Made by a program: the position numbers and the translations under genes. Below, in pieces: positions 54,164 through 64,000 of a stretch of DNA of 64,000 nt. Positions within the stretch are counted from its first letter, which is position 1. The number at the start of each line of letters is the position of its first letter. Source of the DNA: Paenibacillus melissococcoides (lineage in GTDB: Bacteria; Bacillota; Bacilli; Paenibacillales; Paenibacillaceae); assembly GCA_944800085.1 (NCBI GenBank), contig CALYLO010000015.1, positions 1 through 64,000 of the forward strand, written 5' to 3'. The notes beneath the pieces are model-generated. The model did not search any database. It was not told the DNA's origin and worked only from the letters and a program-made list of their open reading frames with translations.

Positions 54164-55932
54164 GCTCTCACCTGCTCTCTCGTGCCTGCCGCAGCGCCCT
54201 GCAGCTGGTCTGCATATTGAATATGATAGATATCCTGATATGTGCCCGGCACCTGAATCAGCTCGTCATGCGTGCCCCGTTGAATAATCTCGCCCTTGTC
54301 CAGGACGATAATCTCATCTGCATGACGCAAAGACGAAATGCGGTGCGCAATGATGAAGACCGTGCGCCCTTTCATCACTTCTTGGAAGCCGGCCTGAATC
54401 TCATGCTCGGTCTCCATGTCTACGGCGCTGGTCGCATCATCAAGAATAAGAATTTTCGGATCCTTCAACAGGGCGCGTGCGATCGCGATCCGCTGCTTCT
54501 GACCTCCAGAGAGCCCGAGTCCGCGTTCTCCGACAATCGTGTCGTAGCCGAGCGGGAGCTCCATGATGAAGTCATGCGCCTTGGACAGCTTGGCTACCCG
54601 AATTACATCCTCCATCGTTACGTCATCGCGTCCATAGGCAATATTATTATAGATGGAAGAAGAGAACAGGAACGTCTCCTGGAATACGGTCGCCATCTGG
54701 CTCCGCAGGCTCTGAATATCCAGATTGCGGATATCCTGTCCATCCAATAAAATACTGCCCTGCTTTACGTCATACGCCCGCATCAGCAGCTGGATAATCG
54801 TCGTCTTGCCGGAACCGGTTCCCCCGAGCAACCCGATAACCTTGCCGGGCTCCGCATCGATCGTCACATTGCGGATAGCGTCGACATCGCCTTCATAACG
54901 GAATGTTACGTCGTTGAACTGGACGTGGCCTTTGACCTGGCTGTCATCGAGCACAATCGCATCCTTCCGGTTCTGAACGTCGATCGGCGTGTCCAGCAGC
55001 TCCAGCACCCGTTCTCCCGACGCCTTCGACTGCGTATAGTTGTTGATGTGGAATCCAACGCCCCACATTGGCCCGATTATGTACCAGATCATGCTGAAGA
55101 ACGAGACCAGTTCGCCCAGTGACATTGAACCGTTGATAACCTTCGTTCCCCCAAGCGCGATGAGGAGGACGATACAGAAGCAGGCCAGCATTTCCATTAG
55201 CGGAAAATAGCGTCCCCACAAAGTAGATGCATAGATTTGGTTTGCCTTGTAAGCTTCGTTCCGATCGGAAAACTTGTCGACTTCATGGCTCTCGCGCGCG
55301 AACGATTTGACGGTGCGCACGCCGGTAATGTTCTCCTGGACCGCCGTCGTCAATTGGCTGAACGCAATCCGCATTTCCCGGAATGCCGGATGAATCTTCG
55401 ATTCGAAGCGAAAGGCGACAAAAACGAGCAGCGGAATGGAGACAAGGGTAGTTAGCGTTAACCCCCAATCGATCGAGAACATCATCGCAGCGCCGAATAC
55501 CACCATCAGCACCATGTTCAGGATCTGGGCGAACCCGAACCCGACGAAGTTGCGAATCGCTTCCAAATCGGCGGTCAGGCGAGACATCAGGTCGCCCGTT
55601 CTTGCTTTGTCATAATACCGGAATGATAAAAATTGCAGCTTGCGGTAGCAGGCGCCTCTCATTTCATAGGCCACATGATTCCCCAGGCGTCCGCCAAAAA
55701 ATCCGTGCAAAAATTGCAAAGTGCCTTTGATACTGACAACGACAACTACCGTTATTGCCAGCCAAGGCACCGATTCGAACCGCTTTTTTGCTATCACGTC
55801 GTCGATGAGGATGCGCAGCAGATTGGGATAAACCAATCCGAGCGCCGTCGCAACAATCAAGCAAAACACCGATGCGAACAGCAGGCCTCGTTTGGGCCAG
55901 TAGAACGAGCCGAGCTGTTTGAAGACGTTCAT
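54160..55932 (-). CDS. Heterodimeric ABC exporter, degenerate-site half
   Basis: The 590-residue partner has the same six-helix plus NBD layout. Walker A is GGTGSGKTT, signature LSGGQKQR is canonical, but Walker B reads ILILDDATSAVD: the catalytic Glu is Asp. Paired with the downstream LSMGQ half it would give one competent and one degenerate ATP site, as known for heterodimeric exporters. The N-terminus is short (first helix near residue 17). Confidence 0.95.
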   Translation of the reverse strand: MNVFKQLGSFYWPKRGLLFASVFCLIVATALGLVYPNLLRILIDDVIAKKRFESVPWLAITVVVVVSIKGTLQFLHGFFGGRLGNHVAYEMRGACYRKLQFLSFRYYDKARTGDLMSRLTADLEAIRNFVGFGFAQILNMVLMVVFGAAMMFSIDWGLTLTTLVSIPLLVFVAFRFESKIHPAFREMRIAFSQLTTAVQENITGVRTVKSFARESHEVDKFSDRNEAYKANQIYASTLWGRYFPLMEMLACFCIVLLIALGGTKVINGSMSLGELVSFFSMIWYIIGPMWGVGFHINNYTQSKASGERVLELLDTPIDVQNRKDAIVLDDSQVKGHVQFNDVTFRYEGDVDAIRNVTIDAEPGKVIGLLGGTGSGKTTIIQLLMRAYDVKQGSILLDGQDIRNLDIQSLRSQMATVFQETFLFSSSIYNNIAYGRDDVTMEDVIRVAKLSKAHDFIMELPLGYDTIVGERGLGLSGGQKQRIAIARALLKDPKILILDDATSAVDMETEHEIQAGFQEVMKGRTVFIIAHRISSLRHADEIIVLDKGEIIQRGTHDELIQVPGTYQDIYHIQYADQLQGAAAGTREQVRA

Positions 55933-56144
55933 CGGACTTCTCCTCCCCTAAAGTGTCTTTCGTGGTGGCTGCTCAAATCATCTGTCCCCGCCGACGCGGC
56001 ACACCGGAACGAATCGGAAGGCACATATTTTGAACGCGCACTCATTAGATGTATTGCAGTTTATCATCGGCCCCATTCAACGGCAAAACGGCAATTCGCT
56101 CATAATTCCGGGTATGACTTCCTATTTCGAGAATTCAGAGAACG

Positions 56145-56239
56145 AATCCGATGATCTCTTTTAAATCATCGGATTTCCTTCGATCCTAGCCGCTATAGAC
56201 GCAATAACGCTTACCCCGTTCATACGTGGTAAGCGTTAT
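56145..56239. other. Two long hairpins between the ABC exporter and the dynamin gene
   Basis: An 11-bp stem (AATCCGATGAT/ATCATCGGATT, 56145-56175) and a perfect 12-bp stem (ATAACGCTTACC/GGTAAGCGTTAT, 56204-56239) lie in a 350-base gap. Both lack a good U-run on the minus strand. They are probable terminators of the dynamin gene or processing sites; nothing else was seen in the gap. Confidence 0.5.
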
Positions 56240-56284
56240 CTCCGAATTGATGCCTTTTTGATATAGAAACCCGTTCAACTCATC

Positions 56285-59200
56285 TCAGTTCATCGTGCCC
56301 CGCACCGCCTCGATCGCTTGGCGCAGCGGCTCGGCGTCATAATCCGTCCGCGATGCCTCGTCCAGACGCTCGGCATGAGCGCGAAGCGCATCCTCCCATT
56401 GCCCGCGCAGCAGCCGGACGGTCTGGCTCATCTGCTGCAGCGCATGCTCCGCGAAGGCGTCGCGATGGTCGCGCACGGTCGATTGTATCGCTTGCGCCGC
56501 TTTTTCTTCAAGCGCTTGACGCAGCTCCTCGCGGCCGCCTCCTTCGAAGAAGGCTTTGGCGCTCCGGAAATAAGCGCGCAGCCAACGGACCGACACGCCC
56601 GCCGGTTCGGCCGGCTCCTGTACCTCCGGGGTCGGCCAGGATTCCAGCGGTTCCGCCGTCAAGGCGAAGCCTGGAAGCTGCTTCTCGCAATACTCGAGCA
56701 GACGCGCACGCTGTTCCTGTATGATTCGCTTCGACGTCTGCTCCAGTCGGAGCGATGTCGCGTACAGTTCATTGGACAACTCCTCGCGGAACAGGCGCAG
56801 CCATTCGCGGTAGCACCGTTCCAGCGCGGCGTCGCCGCCGCTGGCATCCTGGCGCAGGGAGGCGGGATTGAACGCGTACGCGAAGCTATCGTTGAACCGG
56901 TACAGCATTCGCTGCCGAACGTGGTACAGCAGCTCGTCGGCTTCCTGCTCCAGCCGGGCCCGCTCGTCGGCATGCAGCCACTCGCGGGCGCGCGCCTCGC
57001 AGTGGGCCGCCGCCTGCCGGAAATGCTCCGCCTGGCGGGCCCGCTCCGATGCGTCCGCATGCGCGGCATCCCACATCGCCCGCAGCTGCGAGAGCACCCG
57101 GCGCAGCTCCTGGCGGGATACTTCGGCGCTTAGGCCAGCCAGATCCTCCGAGGCGAAGCGGAGGAACTGCTCCTCGAAGGCGGCAAGGCCGGAAGCCTGC
57201 CACTCCTCCGCATCGCCCGAGAGCCGGGCTTCCAGCCCCCGCAGGCTCGAGACCGGGAACAAGCGCGGACGGCGGATGCCGAATTCCGTCAGCCGATCCG
57301 AGACGTAGCTTACCACCCCTTCCAGCTCTTCCCCGGATGCCGCCAGATCCGCAGCGTTGACGAGGAAGAACATCTTATCCAGCTCGAAGGCGTCCTTCAC
57401 GCGGCCGAGCTGGGTCAGGAATTGGCGATCCGCTTGGGAGAAAGCATGGTTGTAATAGGTCACGAACAGGATGATATCCGCATTTTTCATATAATTGAAG
57501 GTGACGCCGGTATGACGGGCATTGATGGAGTCTGCGCCCGGCGTATCGACGAGCACGAACCCTTCCCGGGTCAGCGGGCTGTACAGGTGCAGATCGATCC
57601 GCTCCACGAAAGCGGACTTCCATTCATCCTTGACGTAGGCGCGGTATTCCTCCCAGCCGACATCGAGCTGCGCCCCAAGATGAGGACGCGCGTCATCATA
57701 TCCGCGCTTGACCGCCTGAATGAAGCTGTAGTGCGGACGCCCGGTCGGGTGGAGCGTCTCCGGCGAATGCCGGCCCAGCGCCTTCAGCACCTCATCCATA
57801 TCCATGGCAGCGGCCCCGCGCTCGCCCAGGCTCTCCAGCGCGAAGCGGACATCGTCGAGCAGCTTCGCCGCGCTCTTCATCGTGATGCGCGCCGTGCCAT
57901 GCGGATGCTCCTCGGTCGGCGCCGCGATCGTATTAATGGCAGCCGTCGTCGGATTCGGCGAGACCGGAAGCGCGTCCTGGCCCATCAGGGCGTTGGCGAA
58001 CGACGATTTCCCGGCGCTGAACGCCCCGAACAAGGCGACCGTGAACCGGTTCGCCTCAAGCCGCGCGGCCTTGTCGCGCAGCCCTTGCGCGAGCGGGCGC
58101 ATCGCCGGCAGCGGCTCCAGCGCCTGCGCGGCCTGGGTTAGCCGCTGCGCCGCATCGCGCAGCAGCCGGCGCGCCCCGGCGGCTTGCACAGGCGCGCCCG
58201 CCGGCGGTTCCGCTGCAGCCGGCCGCGGTCCGCGCAGCGCAGGCGGCGCCGCTTCCGCCGCAGGGGAGGACTCCGCCGGCGGACGGCGCGGCTGCGCACG
58301 CTCCATCGGCGGCAGCAAGCGCTTCGGGTCGTCCGCTTCAATGGAACGGACGGACTCCCACGAGGCGAGCAGCGCGGCGCGCTGTTCCGCGATCGCCTGC
58401 TCCTGCCCGGACAGGCGTCTATCTTCCGCCAGCTCCGCGCTCAGCTCGCCGGCCTGCGCCCGCAGCGCCTCGGCCTCCCGCTCCAGCCGGGCCCGCTGCG
58501 CAGCGAGGTACGGCTCCGCCTGAGCCAGGACGGCGCGGCGCATGAGCGAGCGCGCATCGTCGGCGAGCGCGCGGCAATAATTGAGCGTATACTCCGAAGG
58601 GGACCCTGCCCCGGGATGAACCGCCTGCGCCAGCCACGGGCCATCCAGCGCCGGCAGCGCCGCTTCCATCTCCGCGGCCGCCTTCGCCTCGTCCATGCCG
58701 GCGGCGCGGGCCGCATCGCGGATCATGCGCAGCACATGGACCTCCACATTGGCGCGGATTCCCTCCCGCCAAGCGTCTGCGAAGGCGGCGAGGCGCCGCT
58801 CGCGCTCCTGCTCCGTCTTCGCGGCGGAGAAGAACAGCCCGACACGGAAGCCGGGCATTCGCGCCTCCAAATAGGACTGAGCCAGGTCGCGTGTCGCCGC
58901 CGGCGTAATATTCGCATCGCGCAGCAGCTTCTGCAGCGCCTCCTGGAAGGCCGAAGACACGGCGTGCGCGTCGGCCTCCGCGGCGCGCGCGCACGGCAGC
59001 CTGCTGCGTCTCCCAGCGCTGCCGCAGCGCCTGTGCCGCTTCCGTCCCGCCCAACGCTTCCATCCACGCCTGCCGGGCCTGTTCGATCGGCGCGGCGCGC
59101 ATCGCGATATGGGAGACGGCCAGTTCCCTCGCGGCCCGCTCCACGCCGAACCGGACCAACGCTTCCTTGTCTTCAACGATACGGCGCATGTAGCGCTCCA

Positions 59201-59978
59201 GTGCCGGCCATTCGTTAAGCGGATGCTCCGGCTCCTTCAAGCTGACATAGAAAATGGCAGCCGGCTTGAGCTGCCAGGCATCCAACGCCCGCTTCACGTC
59301 GTCCCGGTAAGTGTCGAACGCGATCTCGCGCTCGCGGTGCTTGTCTATCTGGTTCACGATCCAGATGAGCGGCTTGCCGGCATCGGCCACTTCCTTCGCG
59401 AACGCAAAATTATATTCGGATTGAACATGATTGTAATCGGTCACATAGAACACGACATCAGCCAAGTGCATGGCCGCTTCCGTCGCCTCCCGATGGGCCG
59501 GATCGGCCGAATCGACTCCGGGCGTATCGAGCAGTGCGGCCCCATCTTTCAGCCAGTCAGCTTCATTGTAGAGATAGACCCGTTCCACGGTCTCTCCGTC
59601 ACGGCATACCTCCGCCAGCTGTTCAATCGGCACGGAGACGACGCTCGACTGATCGCCGTCCCTGCGGACAATATCGGCGCGCCGCTTGCCGTAGCGAACG
59701 GTCACGACGTTCGCGCTTGTCGGGATGGGACTGGACGGCAGCAGCTCCGCTCCGCACAGCCGATTGATAACCGTCGATTTGCCCGCAGAAAAATGTCCGC
59801 AGAACGCCAATGTGATCGTGCCGTCCCGCCATTTGCCGAGCAAATCAAGCACTTGCCGGCGTCGGGCAAGATCGTCTGTCTCGCGGAATCGTTCCGCCGT
59901 ATGTTCGAGCCACGCTTCCATGGAGCTAATTCCTGCTGTCGTTTCTGCGGCCGTTTGCTTTGCATTCAAGTCCAGCAT
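56285..59978 (-). pseudogene. dynA: Tandem dynamin-like GTPase (DynA type) with frameshift
   Basis: A gene for a double dynamin of about 1231 residues, near the length of Bacillus DynA (1193). The first frame, from an ATG with GGAGG 8 bases upstream, encodes GTPase 1: CGHFSAGKSTVINRL, LLDTPGVDSADP and VNQIDKH, and reads coherently to about 58990. There the protein moves to another frame in which the rest is coherent: a helical stalk, GTPase 2 (FGAFSAGKSSFANALM, LVDTPGADSINARH) and a second stalk. The switch occurs in a CG repeat (58984-58994) where two bases are missing. DynA remodels membranes. Without the shift the gene would be intact; error, phase variation or decay are all possible. Confidence 0.85.
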
Positions 59979-60015
59979 CTGCATGTCCTCCGGTCTAGGA
60001 AAATAAGGGCTGACA

Positions 60016-60058
60016 TAATGAAAACCGAGCCTCGGCTAAATCGCCTTAGACTCGGTTT
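60016..60058 (-). terminator. Terminator of the 85-residue gene
   Basis: AAACCGAG and CTCGGTTT flank a second inner stem (about 16 bp in total) and are followed on the minus strand by TTCATTATG, 16 bases after the stop. Confidence 0.8.
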
Positions 60059-60073
60059 CTAGTTTACCATATT

Positions 60074-60331
60074 TTATTGTTCCGGGAGGATAATTTCAAA
60101 TTGCTCGCCGTGCTGCAAAATGGTGATGCCCAAATCCTTCACCTTCATCACGACGACCCCCCGTTTCTGGCGCATGCGATCCACATATTGCGCAGGCACC
60201 TCGCCGGCTCCGTATATCGTTACGCCGTCTACTTCTTTCTCTTCGTCCTCCTGCAGCGGAGTCTGAATGATGGCCTCGTAGATATCGGAGAACTGCTCAA
60301 AATCATTCGTATAGACAGAAATGCATTTCAT
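60074..60331 (-). CDS. Hypothetical 85-residue protein
   Basis: The product (MKCISVYTNDFEQFSDIYEAIIQ...) has an alpha/beta pattern with a long acidic stretch (LQEDEEKEVDG) and a C-terminal hydrophobic block ITILQHGEQFEIILP. I do not recognise a family with a defined function; similar short proteins occur next to the dynamin-like gene in Paenibacillus by my recollection. It has its own terminator downstream and is divergent in no case, lying between dynA and nth on the same strand. Confidence 0.7.
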   Translation of the reverse strand: MKCISVYTNDFEQFSDIYEAIIQTPLQEDEEKEVDGVTIYGAGEVPAQYVDRMRQKRGVVVMKVKDLGITILQHGEQFEIILPEQ

Positions 60332-60356
60332 CGCGACCGCTCCTATTCACATTCTT

Positions 60357-61025
60357 TTATTTTCCAGTCTTTCTTGGTTTGGTCGCTTTCATACGTGCTT
60401 TTCCCACGCGGCAGCAATCGATGAGAGGACAGATCTCGCACCGGGGCGACTGCGCTTTGCAATGATAACGTCCAAAAAATATAAGCCGGTGATGCGTAAG
60501 CGTCCATTCGTCCCGCGGAACTTTGCGCATCAGCTTCTTCTCCACTTCCAGCACGCTGTCTTGTTCATCGGCCAGCTTCAAGCGCTTGGCTACCCGCTCC
60601 ACATGCGTATCGACCGCGATCGCCGGCACGCCGAACGCATTGGAGACGACGACGTTCGCTGTCTTGCGGCCCACGCCGGGAAGCTCGGTCAATTGGGCAT
60701 GCTCCCGGGGCACCTCGCCGTCATACTTGTCAAGCAGCATGCGGCACAGCTTCTGGATATTGCTTGCCTTGTTCCGGTACAGTCCGATGCGCCGGATGTC
60801 CTGCTGCAGCTCCTCCAGCGGCACCGCCAAATAATCCTCGGGGCGCTTATACTTCCGGAACAAGTCCGCGGTTACCTTATTGACGGTCTCGTCCGTGCAT
60901 TGGGCCGACAAAAGAACGGCAATCGTCAATTCGAACGGATTGGAGTGGATCAACTCGCAATGCGCATCCGGATACATGCTGGCGATCGTGTCCAATATTC
61001 GGCGTACACGTGCACTGGTTGCCAA
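60357..61025 (-). CDS. nth: Endonuclease III (base excision repair)
   Basis: The 222-residue glycosylase/AP lyase has the helix-hairpin-helix LTELPGVGRKTANVVVSNA with the catalytic Lys, the catalytic Asp in AVDTHVERVAKRL, and the [4Fe-4S] cluster ligands C-x6-C-x2-C-x5-C at the C-terminus (CKAQSPRCEICPLIDCC). Substrates are oxidised pyrimidines. The SLH gene terminator lies immediately upstream, so nth needs its own promoter. Confidence 0.97.
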   Translation of the reverse strand: MATSARVRRILDTIASMYPDAHCELIHSNPFELTIAVLLSAQCTDETVNKVTADLFRKYKRPEDYLAVPLEELQQDIRRIGLYRNKASNIQKLCRMLLDKYDGEVPREHAQLTELPGVGRKTANVVVSNAFGVPAIAVDTHVERVAKRLKLADEQDSVLEVEKKLMRKVPRDEWTLTHHRLIFFGRYHCKAQSPRCEICPLIDCCRVGKARMKATKPRKTGK

Positions 61026-61048
61026 TTCGCTCCCTCCATTCCTCAGGT

Positions 61049-61083
61049 AAAAACCGTCTCATCCCTGTGCGGGAATGAGACGG
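61049..61083 (-). terminator. Terminator of the SLH protein gene
   Basis: A 12-bp stem, CCGTCTCAT paired with ATGAGACGG plus GGG/CCC inside, with a 5-base loop, followed on the minus strand by TTTTTACC. Confidence 0.9.
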
Positions 61084-61105
61084 CCGATTACAACCCTACT
61101 GTATT

Positions 61106-63868
61106 TTAAGACAATCTTTCGATTTCAACAACCTTGTTTTTCACGAGATAGACCATAATTTCAGTGTCTTCCTTAATCGTGGACAATGAAATTTTGTCGC
61201 CTTTGGAATGAACATACACATTTGGCGCCATATTGAAGATATAGTTGCTCTCCGCAAGCGAACGCTTCACGTACAATTCATCTCCGCTGACTCTCCAGAA
61301 GCTGCGCTTCGTGCCGGTAATCAGATTAACGGTGGTCAGACCGTCAACGTTCTTGCGCACAAAGACCCGATCCCCGGCTTTGAGCGCATTGATGCTGCTT
61401 GTGGAAGAAGAATCGTCCACTTGAATTACCGGATTTTTCCCGAGCTGATGCACCGATGCGCTGCCCTCATTGTCGCGAACCGTCATCACCCCGGTAGAAG
61501 CGTCAATCGATTCGATGCGTCCATAGGTCACTTGCACCTTGCTTGCTTCCACGAAATTGCGGCCGTCCATCACCACATTGAGATACTCGTTCGGCTTGAT
61601 ATCGGCCAGTTTGATGGTTTTGCGATCAATATCATAGAGTGTAGCTCCGCCAGCATAGAATTCTTCGACCGCCGAGCCGGACGTGCGCAGACGGATGCGA
61701 TTCCGCGACGTATCGACGGATTGAACCTCGAACTGCTCGATGGTGCGCAGCGCCAGGGAGTTGACAGTCGTCTGATCGTCCGTCAAGTAGGCCACGATAT
61801 AATCGCCGCTGCGGAGATCTGCCACCGTCGCGCTCGCCTTATCGAATCTCTCCACGTTCAATGTAGTGTTTTTGTAAGGCAGCGTAACCGCCATGCCGTT
61901 CTCCAGCTTCATCGTCACCGTCTTGGCGGTGCTGCTTGCAGAAATGAACGTGCCTTCGAACTTGTTGACGAATTGGACCAGCAACGCTTGGTTGGCGGTA
62001 TGCTGGATATTTGCTTTCTTCTTGCCCTCCCGCAGCTCGCTTACGATATCATCGATGTACACACTATCGCCGTTGCGCTCGAAGCGGGTCTCGTTGGTCA
62101 ATTTCAAGGCGTAAGGCACTTTGTTCGCGTCCATCACGGTCAACAGATTGTTCGTTCTGTCATAGTTGATTACCGTGACCCCGATCAGCGTCTCCAGCTT
62201 CCGATCGAGCACTTTGATCTTGGTAACCAGATCATCGCTGTTCAACGTCAGCTCCACCCGATCGCCGAATTCTCCGGCAACCAGATCGTCGAACGTCGGA
62301 ACCTTGATGCCTTCCATAATGATTTCCACGTTCGGCGCGAGCATCTTCGCTTCCAGCTTGTCGTTCTCCTTGCGGATCGTCAAGCTCGTCTTCGCGGCGC
62401 CCTTCTCGTACAGACGTCCCGTCACCGTCATCTCCGTCAATTGGGTCAGCTCAATCGACTGCACGATGCTGTTCCTGACCACGTAGGAGATGGTCGAATC
62501 CGGCTTCAAATCTTTGATGCCGTTCATCAATTGATCCTTGTAGCGCACAACCGCGTCCTCAGCAACAGTGAAGGTCTCTTCGCTTCCGCTCTCCGGCTTA
62601 ATCGTAATGGAGCGGTTGGTGGCGTCAACGGCGACCACGGTCCCTTTGTCCGATTTGTTGACAGGGCCGGACTTCACTTGAATCTCGATCACTTTGCGAT
62701 CGGAGGTGAAGGTTTCCCGCTTAATCTCAAGCACGCTGTCCGTCGTCAACTCCGAAGCCTGGATCGAATTGCCGCTTGCGTCTTTCAGGGCTGTCGACGA
62801 ATCGTAAAAAATTTCGGTTAAATCCTCGGTGCCGTCACGCTTCACGTACAGCTTGTTCTCCGAGCCGACAGCGTATTTCAGCGTCGCCTGAGAGGTTTCC
62901 ACCTGCGGCGTGCTGTCCAGCAGCTCGACAAAGGCTCCGCCCCCGCCGCTGCCAAGGACGCGCACCTTCGTGTACAGCGCCAGATCGGATGCCTTGATCG
63001 CTTTCTCCGAATCGGCCTGGTAATATAGCGTCTTGTCGTCGAGACGGATCGTTGAAGCCTGTCCATCCTCCCCGTACAGGCGGATTTCCTTATCCGTCAG
63101 CGCCATAATATACCCAACCGACTCATTGTCGCGCTTGACGTCCGCTATCTTCTCCCCGCGGCTGAAAAAGGTCGCAAGCTGCGCGCGCGTGACCTTGCCC
63201 TGCGGGTCGAATTTGTTGCCGTTCATACCCGCTGCCAGCTTCAAATCGACGGCCGTATTGACATAGCCGAGCGCGGACGGGGAAATTTTGCTGTTATCGG
63301 CGAAAGAGGTCTGCTTGTTCTTCGCCTGCTTGGCCTCCTCTTCCTTGCCGACGGCACGCACGAGGATTTTCGTAATCCATTCGCGCGTCGCCTTCTTCTC
63401 GCCCCAGCTTACCTTCGGATCCGGATTCGCCATTTCCTCGTTCTTGTCGATAAGCCCCTTCTGGAAGGCAAGCACGATATAAGGCTTGAAAGTGTTGCCC
63501 ACCTTGAATTCGGCTGGAAGCGCGACCGAATCGGATGAGTTCAGTTCTCCTTGCAGACCCATGAAGCGGATCGCCATCGTGATCGCTTCTTGCTGGGTGA
63601 CGTCGTCATTCGGGCGGAATTTGCCGTTATTGCCTTTCAAAATATCCAAAGCTGCAAGCTTATGTATATGCTTCTCAGCCCAGAACCCCAAATTGACATC
63701 ACTGAACATCGGGCTTACTCCCCCGGACGCAGACTGATTCTGCGCCGTCTGTCCGGACTCCGCCGCCAAGACTGCCATTGGCGCGGAAGTGAGCGTCAGC
63801 GAGACGGCGAGCAGCGCGCTGCCCAGCGTACGGAACTTGCGCTTTGGTTGTGTATCATTCGATTGCAT
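61106..63868 (-). CDS. S-layer homology (SLH) domain protein
   Basis: A 920-residue secreted protein. Residues 1-36 are a signal peptide (ALLAVSLTLTSAPMAVLAA). Two to three SLH domains follow (FSDVNLGFWAEKHIHKLAALDILKG...; a second around GLIDKNEEM...; a third at LGYVNTAVDLKLAAGM), which bind pyruvylated wall polysaccharide. The remaining 680 residues are a series of small beta-rich modules repeating a 'GTVVAVDATNRSITIKPESG' type motif, about 60-80 residues apart, suggestive of stacked OB- or SH3-like units. A leucine-rich, cell-surface structural role is likely; no enzyme motif seen. Confidence 0.92.
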   Translation of the reverse strand: MQSNDTQPKRKFRTLGSALLAVSLTLTSAPMAVLAAESGQTAQNQSASGGVSPMFSDVNLGFWAEKHIHKLAALDILKGNNGKFRPNDDVTQQEAITMAIRFMGLQGELNSSDSVALPAEFKVGNTFKPYIVLAFQKGLIDKNEEMANPDPKVSWGEKKATREWITKILVRAVGKEEEAKQAKNKQTSFADNSKISPSALGYVNTAVDLKLAAGMNGNKFDPQGKVTRAQLATFFSRGEKIADVKRDNESVGYIMALTDKEIRLYGEDGQASTIRLDDKTLYYQADSEKAIKASDLALYTKVRVLGSGGGGAFVELLDSTPQVETSQATLKYAVGSENKLYVKRDGTEDLTEIFYDSSTALKDASGNSIQASELTTDSVLEIKRETFTSDRKVIEIQVKSGPVNKSDKGTVVAVDATNRSITIKPESGSEETFTVAEDAVVRYKDQLMNGIKDLKPDSTISYVVRNSIVQSIELTQLTEMTVTGRLYEKGAAKTSLTIRKENDKLEAKMLAPNVEIIMEGIKVPTFDDLVAGEFGDRVELTLNSDDLVTKIKVLDRKLETLIGVTVINYDRTNNLLTVMDANKVPYALKLTNETRFERNGDSVYIDDIVSELREGKKKANIQHTANQALLVQFVNKFEGTFISASSTAKTVTMKLENGMAVTLPYKNTTLNVERFDKASATVADLRSGDYIVAYLTDDQTTVNSLALRTIEQFEVQSVDTSRNRIRLRTSGSAVEEFYAGGATLYDIDRKTIKLADIKPNEYLNVVMDGRNFVEASKVQVTYGRIESIDASTGVMTVRDNEGSASVHQLGKNPVIQVDDSSSTSSINALKAGDRVFVRKNVDGLTTVNLITGTKRSFWRVSGDELYVKRSLAESNYIFNMAPNVYVHSKGDKISLSTIKEDTEIMVYLVKNKVVEIERLS

Positions 63869-63930
63869 ATGTAATCCCCTTCCCCAAATAGTCCATGAAA
63901 AATTGCAATAAGTAGCTCCATTTCGACAAG

Positions 63931-63955
63931 AACAGGGGCAATTCCTGCCCCTGTT
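63931..63955. other. Perfect 10-bp hairpin upstream of the SLH gene
   Basis: AACAGGGGCA and TGCCCCTGTT with a 5-base loop, about 60 bases before the SLH start. It is probably the terminator of a minus-strand gene beyond the window edge, or an mRNA 5' stabilising stem. Confidence 0.5.
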
Positions 63956-64000
63956 CCCAAAAAGTTCGGTATTATTCTCGGTGGATCGGATGCTCCAGCG

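Overview
The window looks like chromosome of a spore-forming Bacillota bacterium, most probably Paenibacillus or a close relative. Evidence is the pair of Bacillus-like gene blocks hfq-miaA-(cotE)-mutS-mutL and spoVK-hflX-ynbB-glnR-glnA, the spore genes cotE and spoVK, S-layer-homology and tandem-dynamin genes, and clean AGGAGG-type ribosome binding sites. The host part is GC-rich; the left 9.5 kb is visibly more AT-rich, especially around its repressor genes.

Positions 1-9600 are the end of a prophage or integrative element. Leftward genes form a replication/early module: a winged-helix DUF771-like protein, small unknowns, a DUF2800 RecB-like nuclease, a DUF2815 protein with an acidic tail, a family A DNA polymerase, DUF3310, a PcfK/AcrIIA9-type protein and a PcfJ-type protein cut by the window edge. 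Rightward genes are a CI/ImmR-like repressor, an ImmA-type metalloprotease and a tyrosine integrase. A small Cro-like regulator lies between them. The switch carries five perfect GATAA-N5-TTATC operators and two facing promoters, and a LexA-like box precedes the integrase.

Positions 9601-28600 hold conserved host genes, nearly all on the minus strand: glnRA with a perfect GlnR box, a PLP lyase, hflX, spoVK, a YdcF-like protein, a class A PBP with a C-terminal FN3 domain, hfq, miaA, a methyltransferase, mutL, mutS, an amidoligase-like gene and cotE.

Positions 28580-43000 are mixed accessory and housekeeping genes: an aromatic-acid-exporter-like protein, an SsuABC/TauABC-type importer, an M32 carboxypeptidase, an Fe-S-type protein with a carbonic anhydrase, a COG0523 metal chaperone, a PadR regulator whose own promoter contains a PadR-type operator, DUF309, two small envelope-linked genes, a frameshifted response regulator, an RNA methyltransferase plus pseudouridine synthase pair, and a CapA lipoprotein.

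Positions 43000-64000 carry a MarR regulator, a 56-residue unannotated small gene meeting parC tail to tail, parE-parC, an ABC-2 exporter, a GDSL hydrolase, a 950-bp gene-poor region with decayed short repeats, a heterodimeric ABC exporter with complementary defects in its two ATP sites, a tandem dynamin gene broken by a frameshift in a CG tract, a small unknown gene, nth, and a large SLH protein. No rRNA, tRNA, CRISPR array or insertion sequence was recognised.
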